From contig NC_133954.1 in NCBI RefSeq assembly GCF_031877795.1, positions 7,903,256 to 7,967,255 on the forward strand: 64,000 nucleotides of DNA. Direction: 5' to 3'. Shown one piece after another: positions 49,540 through 62,689 of this stretch (the first letter of the stretch is position 1; each line of letters begins with the position of its first letter). The notes beneath the pieces are model-generated. The model was given only the letters and a program-made list of their open reading frames with translations. It was not told where the DNA came from and ran no database searches. A program made the position numbers and the translations under genes. The stretch comes from Strix aluco (lineage: Eukaryota; Chordata; Aves; Strigiformes; Strigidae).

Positions 49540-52500
49540 TCCTTTGTTTTTTCTCTCCTAAACCAAATCAAAATGTACCAAATATCCACCTAGGACCTTA
49601 AGAAAGGCAGAAACAGACACAGTGGGAACACCTCTCCGAATCCTTCCTTCACGCCTCCCCCCCTTTCCCAGTCTTTGACTCCTTTCTTTTGTTCAAGTTC
49701 ATGCCCACTGCACAAAGTGTCTGGGCTGGTTTTTGTTTTTTTTTTTTCTTCTTCCACTTTCCCCTTCAAAGGATTTTGTCATTGAACTTGAGCCCACGTT
49801 GTAAACATTCTTGGGTCTTACAAGCATCTTGACGGGATGTCATTAAGAGGGACCTCAGACTGCTCTGTCTTTCCCTGCTTCTCCTGCAGCTGAATCAAAG
49901 GTACATTTTTTACATCCCCACTCCATTTGTTTCCTAATCCGAGACCAAAAATAAAATACAGTATAAAAGGGGGCTCGGCCTCTCTCCCTCTCTTTTTAAA
50001 ATTTTTATTATTATTATTTTTTCAAACCTAAGACGACGTGATCTCTTAGTTGTGTGCTGCTGTACATTACCATGTAATTTTAGACCTGTAAACAAAACAG
50101 GAAAACTCCTCAGAGTAGTTACATCCAATAAATTTAAAATTAAATTCGTTACTCTAAAGCACTGTCAGGGAAATGCCTTTTCGCTATATTATAGTGTTAC
50201 ATTCTGTACAGAGGCAAAAAAATAATTAATTTTCCACGGGAATCAGTGTTATCTTTCCCTGCTAGATGACTTAATTGCTTTCAATAAAATAAAATAAAAA
50301 TAAATTTAAAAGATGAAACAGGTTTATTGTTTGCAAGCAGACTCGCCATTGATGGGTCTCGCCCACTCTGGAAGTGCCACTGGGATGAAATACTCCCTAA
50401 GCAGCAACTACAGCGTTCTTTTCGTTGGGGTTTTTGCTCTGATCTACAGAACTAAGTGTCCAAGTGAGAAATATTTCAATTTTCCGAGCTGAAATTTAAT
50501 ACAGTCATGGTTTTCTAATGGGTTTTCGCTCATTCGCACCCAAACCTATTTCATTCCTACCGCAGAGAACCGTGTGCTGAATGTTAATGCCCACTGTAAG
50601 ACTGTGAAATATCCGCATTATAGATCCCCGTGCGATTTGCTGTTGCAACCAAAAGACGGAGAAAAGGAGGCTCTTTTCAATTCCTTTCAAGCTCCGTTTT
50701 GTCTTTATTCTGATGGCTAAACACTTTTTTTTTTTTTTTTTTTTTTAAAGGACGATAAATGAACAACCCGAAACCCGAGGCTGCCCATTTGCATTTCGCC
50801 GCACCCCTCAGCCTCCATCACGCTCTTCGGCGTTAATTTGCGTGCAAGAAAGTGCAAGAAAGAGGCAATTCCTCCTGCTCTCGGCCGGGCAAGACGAGAA
50901 ACAGGAGCCCGGCAGAGAAATGAGGGGGAAAAGCCCGATTTGTTCGGTCCCACAAACGTTTGCTCCGTCTGAGGCTACACCCCTCCCCGGGGCCGCCGGA
51001 CCTGACCCGCCGGCAGCGGCTGCGGCCCCGAGGACGGGCTAGGGAGGAGGGAAAAACCACTTTTAAAGCACAGTTTTACCTAGAAAGAGAGAATCCCTGG
51101 CTGCACCCGAGCTCACCTTGCAAGGGTCTCCTGTCCCCTTCAACAATTTGTAGTCCAATATATTTTTTACAGCATCTGTAGGGTTGTTTTTTCCCCTAAA
51201 CACCCAAGGCTAAAAGAGATTTTTTTTTTTTTGGAGGATACACCCAATTGCTTTTAATTTTTATAAGAAAGCAAGAAAGCCTCTCTGTATGGCCACAGGA
51301 AGGAAAACACATGGAAATCAGTGTGTTGGTTATTATGAGACTACGGGGGGTTTTGCAGAGAAGGGAAAGAAAATCCCGGTGGTGATTATCTTCAGTTACA
51401 TAAAGCAACCGAATTAAAGGATCTGTTGCTTTTTAATGTCACTAATTCCTGACCGATGCAGAGGTATGAGGCCAGCAAAGGGGCTTGGGGCACTGAGGGA
51501 CAGGACACTTGGTGTGTGCAATGGCCAGAAGAAACCCAGGTCCCACTTGAGTCACCTTCCAGGGACCATTTATCAGAGTATCAAGAAGATTTGAATTACT
51601 GAAATTCACCTCCAACCCCAGCTCACCCTCACACAGCCCTGAAAGCACCAGGGGCCCATCCTGATTCTGCAACCCAGAAACCAGGTCCTGGCAAGAATAT
51701 CAAAAGCGAAAGGGAATGAGGTGTGGGAATGCCAGGGACAGACTCAAACCTGTACAAAAGGAGATGATAGAGAGCTTACAGCAACGCTAAGCCACCGAAA
51801 ATGGAAACTGAGTGTGTGGGCTTTCATATCTGCTTCCCATTGAAATGCACTGAAATGCTGGAGAGGGATGGGAATGGGAGGGGTGGAAGCAGAGACAGGT
51901 CTGTGTTTGCATGCACTCAACAAGTTATTAATAAAAAACGTAACTTGGACTCATGGCTTCATTTCCTCATTAAAGTCTCAGTTTAGCAGGATACTTCAGT
52001 GACTGCTTTAAGCAGGTGAATGAGACTCAGGAGCTTAATCTGGCTTAAAACCACAAGCCCCTTGTGAACCATGGGGCTCCCAAGGTTGTCCCCCAGCACC
52101 ACACGCAGCCGCAGTGGTCACGGTAGCTCTGGGTGTAAATAACTGCAGTGGCTGGGATTGCTCACCTGAAGGGCTTTTAGCAGATGAGGGAAAGGAAAAA
52201 ACCATTTCTGAGTTGGAAAATCCCACCAGGAAAAGGCTAGTTGGAAGAAATCTCTTCCTAAAAAAAAAAAAAAAAAAAAAAAAGTCCTTATTAAAATAGC
52301 TACATGGCTTCATCTTGCCCCCCCCCCAATTTAATGAAGTGATATAAAAGAAATTTCCTTTTGCTTTAGCAGTCACTGGCTCAGGTACTGGCATACACAT
52401 TCACATCGACACACAAAGGCAAATTATCAAAAATGTAAGTATTGCATTGGCTTTCCTGGGTGGGGGAAAAAAAAAAAAAAAAAAAAAAAGAAAAAAACCC

Positions 52501-55500
52501 AAAACCAACAACCCATATTCTTTTCTCACATATTTTGGCTTTTTAGCAATTTACCACATCAAGCAGGAGAGGCAGGAAGTGGAACTTAACTAAATTATGT
52601 TCAATGCTGTTTTTTCCTGCACTGTGTAGTGTTTGAAAGCACTGGGGCTCAGTCAGCGTCGGGAGCTCTGGGAGCAACAGTTTTTTGCCAGGGCAAAGGA
52701 TCTAAATGTGCACCGAAAAGCCAGGAGCTGTGTCGAGGAGCAGCTCGCTGACCGTGCTGAGCACACGTGAGGGTGAGGGTGAGCCTTTCCTCTGCAGGGG
52801 TGCCGGAGCGCAGCACCCCTCCCCGGTGCTCTCTTCAGCTCCTGAGCTTATGTTGATATAAATCAATAGCAATTCCCCTAAAGTGCACCAGCAAAATTGT
52901 GCAGTCCCTTGCATTCGTTAAAGTTCAAAGCAATCTCCTCAAGTTTAGTGCAGAGGAGACTGGGACCATCGTTTCATGCACATTTGTGAGGAATGAAGCA
53001 GAGCCTTTCTACAGCATGAACCGTTATTTTATGTCACCTTATTACGGCTTCTCCTATTTGTCCCTCCCCAATCTCCCTTGGTGGACACTGCTGAAACACC
53101 ACCCTGATGCTGCAGATCCCCTGGGAATGGAGCTGTTGCTTCCTCCCACAGCAGCTGAGATTTCTTCCCCTACAGTGGATTTCTGTGTCTCTTCTCTCCC
53201 GCTGCCCTGTGCAAGCGGTGGCCTATTAAGACAATGTCTTTCAGATGGAAGAGAGATTCGTGACCTGCAATAGCTAAAGTAGCATGTGCTCTTGTGTTCT
53301 TTCATATGTGGACCCAGAAATGGTCCCTGTGGGCCCGTGAAGATGAGGCTGAGCCAGACAGTTGAGAAAGAATTGGGAATTCATGGCTTCACAACTTGTT
53401 CCCTTTATCCACCAAGAAATTTTGCCTTCATGGAAGAAGAGGAATTTGGTCATGGGTTTTGGACATCCAGAAATATGGAACAAAGGAAAGTAGGAAGAGA
53501 TTAACTCCGTGGAGATCAGTGAGTCTGATGCATTTGGGAGGTGCTGGGACGTACTGTGCAGGAACCATCTACACGCAGAGTCACAGGCAGCGAGTCCAGC
53601 ACCCTCAGACGTGCTGCGTGGTCCATGACCTCCTCTCTGTGCCGGGGATTTCCAAGCTGTGACTGTCCTTCCTTCCCCTCCTCCCACCCACACTAACTTC
53701 CTCCCATTTTTTGGATGCTCCTTTGTTAACCCTGGAGAATATTTGTTAGCACAAAATATTTCCTCACCTCTGAATTTGAAATGCACCGCGGCGCACACGT
53801 TGCAATCCGCTGTGTCCTGGTCCTCCAGCAGCGCAAGCAGTTGAGCTGGGCCACCCATGGGGACCATTTGCTGGGCTAATGCTTCTACCGGTGTCACACA
53901 GACACAAAGCACAGATCGGTTGTTAAGTGAAATGCCTTTAGCATCTCATCATTTCTGGCCTAACATATTCCTCAAGACTCTGCGTGAACTCCTGGATGCT
54001 GGTGCTGAGAATATACAAGTTCCTGATTCAGGGCACAACATGCAAACAGCCCACATGTTTTTGGCTAATTGATATTTTTGGGGGGGAATTTTTAATATAC
54101 CTTAGTACTTTCACCTATATGTAAAAAACCAGCCATAGAGTTTAATTATTAGAAGCAATATGTAAACTGATGTGCTTGATTAAATTTAACAGTGTGTGTA
54201 AAGCCATAAAGGCCAGTGCTGAGCTAGAAGAGACAGGCAGGTGCTTCTTGTTAAAATTCCTCTGCTGAATTACATGGCAGGTTGGGGTGAGTTTCCTGTC
54301 ATTTGAAGGCTCACCCTTTCTGCAACCACCATCTATCTCTCCCAAGATTATAAAAGAGTGCTTAACATCTCTGTATTTCTTGAACACACTTTTGAATAAT
54401 GACACGTATCTTCTTTTTAAATATATCAGCCTAATCCAGATCTCATCTTATTTTCCTGAAAAGATCTGATCCTTAGAGAGATGGCCCTAAACAACGACTT
54501 TGTTCCTATTTCTCCCTCCAAGAAGTCAGGCACCGGCATTTAGCACTGAGATAGCTTCAGCGTATTTTTCCAGAACCAACAGAAATAATTTTCCCATTTC
54601 CAGCCCTTCACAGCAGCGTGTTTGCCCAGCCCTGGGACCTTCCTTGCCCAGCCTTGAGACCTTCCTCCCCTCCGACGTTAAAAGAGAAAGTGCTTTTGTG
54701 TAAATGGAAAAACAAGCACTGCGGTGTTGCAGCTCCTCAGACATAAGATTTTCACAAGCAAAGGAAGGTCAGTGGTATTTTTACGGGAATCCCTGGTTAA
54801 TGTATGTTGCCGTCTCTGATAAAGACCCTTGTTTTTCTATCAGTATTCTCATGAACTCCCTCACTCCTTAGTCCCAAGTGCCCCATAATTTAGGAGGGGT
54901 TTCAGAGAAACATGAAGATTTGTACACAGCAGGAAATGTGCCCCAGGTACAGACTCTACTGAGCAGACCAAAGAAACAGCATCTAAATAAATGTTTACAT
55001 AAAAATCACACACCTTAAGCTTTATGGTACCTTCTGGCTCTGTCTGCAGTCTAGGCAGGCGATGCAGGGTGGGGGTGTTTATGTGCACCCTGCACAGCCC
55101 TAAGTGCAGCCCATTGCACTGCCGGGGCCACCTGGGCACTCGTCTTGCTGGCCAGATGGGCTGGGCATGGCTGGAGCCAAGCAGGCTGCTGCCCTCAGCT
55201 CCCCTGGCAGGCGAGGAGGGGGCTGATGAGGCCCCCAGGGCTGGGAATCTCAGCTGGGGCTTTCAGAGGAACCTCAGGGAAATCAGTGTGTTTTTTTTAA
55301 CTGGCAACCAGAGAGATTCTGGTCTCAACCTTATCACTTTGTTCTCATTAACAAATGGGCTTTTCCTTCACAATGACTCAGCTCAGTGCAAATGAAAAAA
55401 AGGACAAAGCTCATTCCTACAGCCTGCACAGTCCCAGTTCTGAGAGAAAAGGGAGAGTCAGGCATAACAAGCCTTCCTCCATGCCCTATTAGTCCCTGAG

Positions 55501-57640
55501 CCCGGAGAGCACTTTACCTTATGGTTATGCTTATTCTGCTTTACCTCTTCAGTCTGAATTTGGCTGCGCTGTGGAACTGCAGTTCTCCGAACCCATCTGC
55601 ATGGTGCTTTCCATGCCCTGGGCCCAGCCCCCATCACTGGAAATCAGTGGAGATAGCATTTTTCACCCCAAACCATTGAACCACCCTCTATTTTTTTTTA
55701 CTTCTGATTTCCCACTTGCTCTTTTTTTGTTGCTAAATCTAATGCTGAGCCTATGCCTGAGCTGCTGGTGTTGGGACACCAGCCACCCAGTTTCCTGTCC
55801 CTCTCCCAAGTTCCCCATCATCATCAGTCCGTAGAGGATGTGAAATCTGGAACGAGATTCCAGGGCTCATAGCCTCCATTCCTGCTGATGCAGCTCTATT
55901 TATTGCCAGTCCCATGTCCTTTCTTGGAGTGCTTTTGGCAGTCTTTTCCTACATCTGTGCTCAGCCATCATTCAGGCACATTCCACTAAACCTAGGCTTA
56001 CACAAACGCATGAAACAATGCGGTATGTATGGAGCAGAACTGGAAATGCACTGAAGGCATTTTGTCACATCCCACCACTGCTGCCACCTTCCTCTGCACC
56101 CCACATCTTAAAATTCCACAAAGAGGTAAAATAGTTGAATCAAGAAATCTCCTTAATAAAATAATTGGAGGTTTTGAATTTGACTGTAGCTATTCTTTAT
56201 CAAAATACTTCCCAGAATCAAGTCGGTTCCCTTCCCCACCCAAGTTTTAGAAGAAGAGGGGAACATTCAGGACTAGGATTTCTCAATGACAAATGTTGGC
56301 TTGTCTCTGTTCACAGCATGAAGTCAAAGCCCAAGACTGAGTGCTTTAAATAAAAATCCCAAGATTTGGTTTGCATTTGGTTTACAGCTTCTGCTGTAAA
56401 GGAATTAATGTATTTCAGAAGACCCAAGAGCCCAGTGGTTGGGGTACTACCCTGGGACTTCAGAGGTTTGAGTTGTACTTCTGGCTTTACCATCATCTCT
56501 GATTTTATTTCCACCTCTTACAGCCATTGTAAACTATGCGGAGATCTCTCTGGAACTTTGCTATATAAGGGCCAATGTAATTTATAGTCTAAATTGCAAA
56601 GAAAACCTCCCGAATCTGCCTAGTATCTAGCTCGTCTGCCAGCAGCAGGCCAGGAGGACTGTGAAATGGCAAACCCAGCCTGGCTGACAGCAGAGTTTGG
56701 AAAAAGGCTGAAGAGATGCTGTGTGTGAACAGGAGGCGTCTCGGTCACGCTGGCCGGATGAATGGCTGCACAATGGACCGGGCCACTGAGAGCCTCGAGG
56801 ACCGTCCACCTCAGAGGGCTGCTCTCTCCCATGTAAACCTGTTTTAACTGTTTCCTTTAACCAGGCTCCATAATCCAGCTTTCTCAAACCCTCCTCTCTC
56901 AGACTTCAAGAGGAAAAGGCCAATTTGACAGCGGCTCTTCTTGGCTTATCAGGCTGCTGTGGGGCAAGGTCACCAATGCCTGAGCAGCAACCACAGACCT
57001 CAGCAAAGCCCCGCAGGAGACCAGGACTGATTTAATAAATGGAATTTCTAGACATAGACTATGAGAAACGCACTTTATTCCCACCTCTGCTGCAGGAATT
57101 TGGGCAGGAGTGTCTCTGGCTTTGCTCCACACACAACAATCAGTGGGAGCTACCCCCGTTCTTCTTTTTCTTTTGTTTTACTTTTCCCTTTGCTGCAAAT
57201 GTCAAACGCAAGTGAGACGAGAAGTGAGATACTGAAATTCTTCGAGGGAATTTGTAAACACTGGTTTCTCTGCTCTCTCCCCTCACACTCTGCCAGTCTC
57301 TATGATGCTGGAGCATTTCCCACCCTTGTTGCTCACTTCACCATCAAACCCTTCTCTGCACCATGGAGCCGCAGGATGATGCGCAGGGCTGAGCCTGCCC
57401 AAGCCCACCCCAAAGGCCCGTGTCCCCTCCCAGGCTCTGACCAGGGGTCTCTGTGTGTGTCTGACCCTTTTCACCCCTGGGGAAGCATAATTCAACCCAG
57501 TAATGCGTTGGATATAAATCAGGATCCCTGTCCCATCAGAGAGCCCGTGTGTGCAGAGACTGACAAAACCGTGGGGTTCACAGCACCGGGGCAACCCTAT
57601 TACTGGGGGGGCTTGTCTGGGGGCGCTGGATCTGACCCCC
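49540..57640. other. HOXB13-HOXB9 intergenic DNA, no gene recognised
   Basis: Unique, mostly A/T-moderate sequence. A-runs lie at about 52261-52283 and 52468-52488. Open frames of 212 (53274-53912, minus) and 195 codons (57061-57648, plus) have no recognisable domain or splice structure. No miR-196 sequence was seen on either strand. Confidence 0.55.
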
Positions 57641-57649
57641 AGGGATAAA

Positions 57650-58540
57650 ACTGCCAAGAATTAAGGGGCTGCAGCAGCGAGCCCTTCCCGGCCCGGCCCG
57701 GGACCCCCCCCCTCTCCCCCCCGCCGCGGTTCAATTTGCTCCGTGCCAGAGGGGAAATTTATCGCCGCCCGAACAAGAGCACGTTCTTCTGGCGACAAAC
57801 TCTGCCTAAGTGACATTCTCAGAGTTTTCTCGCCTCAAGTCTCCTCCGGGAAATGCCGCCGCGACGTTTTTACAGTAAATCCCGGTGCTTCGGTTTCCAA
57901 CGGGCCGGATCCTAAATCGCCCCCCGCGGCTCCGCGCTCCGCGGCCGCGCAAGGAAAACGCGGAAAGGAAAAACCGGGGGGGGACCTTTTCCATGAAATG
58001 AGCCAGGGAGAGGGAAAGGGGTTGGGGATGATCTCGCTTAATAAATGAAATAATGCCACCCCCTGCCCCCGAGTGCCCTGGGTGCAGTCCGGCTTGCCGC
58101 TGGGTGCTCCGGTGTCCCCCCCGCGGGGAGCTCATGGCTGGGATTGATATCCCGGGTAATCCCGGCAAATCCCGGCCCCGGGTCTCGTCCCTCGGCCGAG
58201 AGGGTCCGACGGCAAAGCCACATCCCCGCACCGGCGGGGAGGGGGGAGCGGGGGCCCCGTCCGGGCTCTGCACACACCGTGTGCGGATAAAACGACCTGG
58301 AAAAAAAAAAAAGCTTCGGGGAAGAGGTTGAGGGGTTCACCCGGCCAGAAAAGACGGCGACAGGGTTGCGGGTGCAGCCCCGGGGCCGGATCGGGCTGAC
58401 GGGCAGGTTTTTTACCTTAAAGACGAGAATCTGGGGGGGATCTGGCAGCGTGCGGGTGGCGGTCACCCAGCCGACGGGAGGGTGCGACCCAGCCTTCTCC
58501 CTTCTCGGGGAACAGTTGTGGGCGTTTAGAAGCCCCAAAT
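57650..58540. promoter_or_regulatory. CpG island in the HOXB13-HOXB9 interval
   Basis: G/C- and CpG-rich block without recognisable exons, followed by A/C-rich low-complexity sequence at 58590-58640. It is a candidate regulatory element or noncoding RNA promoter. Confidence 0.45.
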
Positions 58541-59221
58541 TACCCGATCTCATTTTCTTTTCGAAGAAAAGATACTAATAAAGGCAGCGGAAAAACAACA
58601 AATAAACAAAAAAAACAAACAAACACACACACCCCCCTCACTCTAATTTATTATAACAGCGAAACTCGCAGATTACGCAAATTTAATTTATTTTGGACAA
58701 CGGCAACTCTACAATATATAACCTCTATCCCCCCAAAACCCGTAACTCAAAGCCCCACCTGCCATTTGGTCGCAATCCCTGGAAATCCGGGGCTGAAGCC
58801 GGACCCGCAGCGCCGTTCCCCGCCTCTCGTGGCCCTACCGCGACCGCACGGTTGCAAAAGCTCTGGAAAAACCTCTCGGGTTTTGTTATTTCCGTTTTCT
58901 TTGGGTAATTTTTTACCTCCACACATAGCAAATAATAAGAAGGAATTTTAAAAATAATATCGGAGACATTCTCGCGGGGGTAACGATTTCACAAAATGCA
59001 AGTTTCAACCTCGAGAATAATTCTGTAAAAATACTCCTGCTCATATTAACCATTTACGCTGTAGAAAACGTTGCACTGATTCACACCCACAGCCACTATT
59101 ATTCTTCCAGAATCAGAAATAAATCTCTCCCTAGATCTAGACACCGAGTTTTAGGCTACAAATTATTATTTATCTCTATTTGCACTTCCGCAAGGTCAAT
59201 TAAATTATCCGTACCGGTTTC

Positions 59222-59243
59222 TCTGTGTGTGTGTGTGTGTGTG
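59222..59243 (+). repeat. TG dinucleotide microsatellite
   Basis: About 11 TG units in an otherwise A/T-rich noncoding stretch. Confidence 0.85.
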
Positions 59244-60289
59244 AGGTTTTTCTTTGCTCTCTGCCTGACTGAAGAAGAGGAAAGCAAATTGGATACACGC
59301 AGTTAAATAACAATAGAAAGTTATATATATATAACTGAAGATAAGAAGGGTCCTGCAGCCCCAAGTTTCTCAAGAAAAAGCGGAGATCACTTTCGCTGAT
59401 GGTGAGTGAAAGGTAAAGAAGATCCGAATTCTCCTCACGCTGTGGTAGCTCCTGTTGTCATTCTGCATCATCTTCAACTCCTGTTTTGCAGAAAGTTGTG
59501 ATTACAGTTGCGAAAAACAAAATAAACCAAAAAAAGGCCGTTTCTTCCCCGCATAAAGCCCCCGTTTATTTGGTAATTTTCCTTGAGCATCTGCTTGGCT
59601 TGCAAACAAAGGCATTTGTAATCTTTCAAATCCTGACTGCAAGAAAATATATTTTAAACACAGCACAGGGAAGCGGAGGCAACAGTTTCCTCGTTCTGCA
59701 GATTTGAGATGCACCTGGTCAGCTTGCGGAAAGCACAAATACATTGCAGCACTCTGCTACCTTTATTTTATTACTTATCTTCCAGATTTTTCCCTCTCTG
59801 TGGGAAGAAGTTATTCTTTCTGTCCCCCTCTGTTAAATATCGCTGAAGGCGTTTGAATAATTTTAATTATTATTTCTTTTATTTTACTTTCGTAATTCAA
59901 GCCGGTGGTGTTACTTTACTCTTGTAATTTAAATTGGGGGTGTTTCTGCCTTGTGGCACAGTGACTTCATGCAACTGCATGCACAACTACAAATAAATAA
60001 ATTCAGGGAAGAAAAGCAAAGTACCAGCCCAAATAACTGGGCTTACTTCACGTCTGTGTTGCTTCAGGAGAGCGTGGCCGTACCCAGAGCAGGACGGACC
60101 CTTCCCAGTTGTGGACTGGTGAGGACTCACAACCCAGTATGGTTCTTGCTGATCATACCCGCTGCCTTGTCACAGAGAGGAGGGTCAGACCCTCGCTGCG
60201 GGCTCCTCTCAGAGGATTGACTTGGAAAAGAAGCCCCAAACCTCATGAGAAAGGGAGAATCCAAGCGGGGTTTGACGGGTCAGGCGGAG

Positions 60290-60660
60290 CTTTGGCGTGA
60301 GCCAGCGCAGCCGCGCTCTGAAAATCGGTGGATGTCAACCCCCAGCCGGAATGCTGCCCCCACATATACATCTGTGTGTCCATACGCGTGTCTATACATG
60401 GAAGCCCAGGTGATTCCCGAAGCCCGAGCCCTCGGCCGCGCAGCCGGGAGCGCGGCCCGCCCCGTCGGGGGGCGCGGAGCTCTCCGCGGTGCTGCCGGCC
60501 CCGGGTTCAAGCGTGACCCCCGAGGGCGCGGGGGGGCTGCGGCAGCTGAGCCTGGTGCCTGGTTTGGGGGCGCTCCCCGGGCTGCCTGTCCCGGTGGGGT
60601 CTTGCTTCAGGCCTGCCTAGCAGTGCGGTGGGGTTTCTGATCCGCGGCCGGGCTGGGGTG
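60290..60660. promoter_or_regulatory. Small CpG island in the HOXB13-HOXB9 interval
   Basis: CpG-rich island with no recognised exon. The open frames (for example 60245-60640) are compositional. Neighbouring sequence from 60760 is A/T-rich. Confidence 0.4.
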
Positions 60661-62551
60661 TTGCTGCCGGACGGTTAATCAATGCTGACAGCTTCTGATC
60701 TCTGCGCTCTGGTTCCACGGCCCGTTTTCAGCCGTCTGAGCATTTTCTGGGTGATTAAGTAAAAAGTAACATTTATTATATATGTTCTGTCACTAGGAAT
60801 ATGGAGTTGGACATGATTTGTTTATCATTTTCTCTGTGATCTTTCTCCTCAAAGGAACAAGACCCATCTGTCGGGCAGAGCAAAGCTGCTCGACTTTAAT
60901 CCATAAATGTTACCATTTAAGGGGTGCAACCTTTGACAGAACATAGTACAAGTCTTTGAACAAGACAGTTGTGCAACTGGCATTAAATAACCTAATTGAA
61001 TCTTTCACTAACCACACGCTTGCTTTGGGCAAAGGTTTTCTCTGTGCAAATATGATCTTGTCCATTTGCTAGGAAATTTATTACCTTTTCAATCATGTGA
61101 GTTCCATACTATCTGCAGACTTAAAAGCTTAAACATCATGGATTCATCTTCTGTGTGTCCACGTGTTTCATTAAGGTGCCTCATAAATACATTCTGACTT
61201 TCATTAGTTTGCCTTTGCTTCCGTATTACACTTGTTTCTGTCTTTTCAAAGCATCTCAGTTTGATTGTCCCTTTAAGCTCTGCCCCTCTGAGTTGGAGAC
61301 GTGATATTTGTTCTGGTGTGTGTTAAACTGAAGTAATTTCTTCTCGCTGAGCACCTGCCATTCGAGAGGAGCACCCAAAATCTTTGGAAAATGTTGGCTG
61401 CGTGCTTTCTTCTTTCTCCCCAAATGCCTCTGAACACCAGAGGTCCAGACAGGACTAGATTACTAGCAACTCTCAAGTCAACATTTCATGATCTCCTACT
61501 CTGCTGCTTCTCTCATTTTCCCTGATTTCTGCGGATGGGCCGAAGCTGTTCACAGAGGACAGGACTCATGGAGTCAGGTCCTGCCTCCCGCTCCCTCCAG
61601 ACAGGTTTCATCTTGCATATTTGGAGAGCAGGGTCAGGATCCAAAGGCCAGAAGCAGAAGGGGAAGCGGGGACAGGCCGGGGCTGATCTGTAATCTACTA
61701 ATCAGCTGCTCCTGGGTTATGGGATCAGAGGCCAATAAAGGCATTCTGCAAGGAAAGCAGGAGGTGAGAGCTGTAACAACGACTCTCTCGTACCCTCTGA
61801 GTAATACTGGAACCCCTGTCTCAGCTTGCCACATGATCTCAGCCAGTTTTACCTTGTTATCACTGTGACATGTATCCACCCAGCATCAGAGATCCCCCAC
61901 CACCTTCAGGCTCTAAATCCATCCTTTCTGTTCCTTGCAAATACAAAATCCTTGGAAAATGTGTAATATAAATCTTCTTAGTTGTGATCTAAACCCATTG
62001 TTTCTTGTCCTGTCCACCATGAAAGTGAAGAACATGATACACTCCAGTCTTGCCCCCACTTTCACATATTATTTAGCCAATATGCTGAAATTTATCTTTA
62101 GACTTTACTTCTTTAGACTAGTAAGTATTCAAATATCTGCAAGGACTCGTTGCATTTATACCGAAAAGGAGAAATTGTTGTGTAACTCGCAGGGATTCAC
62201 TGCTCAGTGTTTGTAAAGGGTCTGACCAGGGAAAAAAAATAAAAACCATTGGAATTTGTATTTTTCCTACCTTGCAATCAGTTTGCAAGTCCACAGTTTG
62301 GGTCTGGCCTCACATAGCTACTGCAGTGCCATAATTTTTATTAATAATGATGGTAAAATTAGATGTATATGGATTATATTGTTATAATATAACTGGATTA
62401 CATTGTTAGGATTCTCTTTTATTTTTGAAAGAATCATTACAAATAGCTGTGAAAGGGAAGCTTAAATTAGAGAGCTGCTCTGGACACTGGATTTATTGCA
62501 TTGCATAAAACACTCATCAACCTGCTTGATCTGCCTTTTTCCTCTTTATAG

Positions 62552-62685
62552 CTTTCTGGGTGATGGCTAAGATGGGACTTTGCCCAGACTCTGCACCTCA
62601 CAGAAAGAAAGTCACTCCTGATGGTTATCGCTGTTTTGTAGACTTTAAGGAGTTAACTCCAGACCTTGCTCTGGCTCCATTTCTG
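62552..62685 (+). other. Exon-like orphan ORF with good splice sites
   Basis: A pyrimidine tract and acceptor (CCTCTTTATAG) precede 44 open codons, and a strong donor (CTG|GTGAGTGG) follows. The peptide reads MAKMGLCPDSAPHRKKVTPD and then GYRCFVDFKELTPDLALAPF. I recognise no family. It could be an exon of a noncoding RNA or an unknown gene, or chance. Confidence 0.3.
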
Positions 62686-62689
62686 GTGA

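Noticed and set aside
49227..49601. Open frames on both strands across the second CTCCT array
   Set aside because: Same repeat artefact.
57061..57648. 195-codon plus-strand ORF
   Set aside because: No recognisable domain and partly GC-rich; not enough to call a gene.
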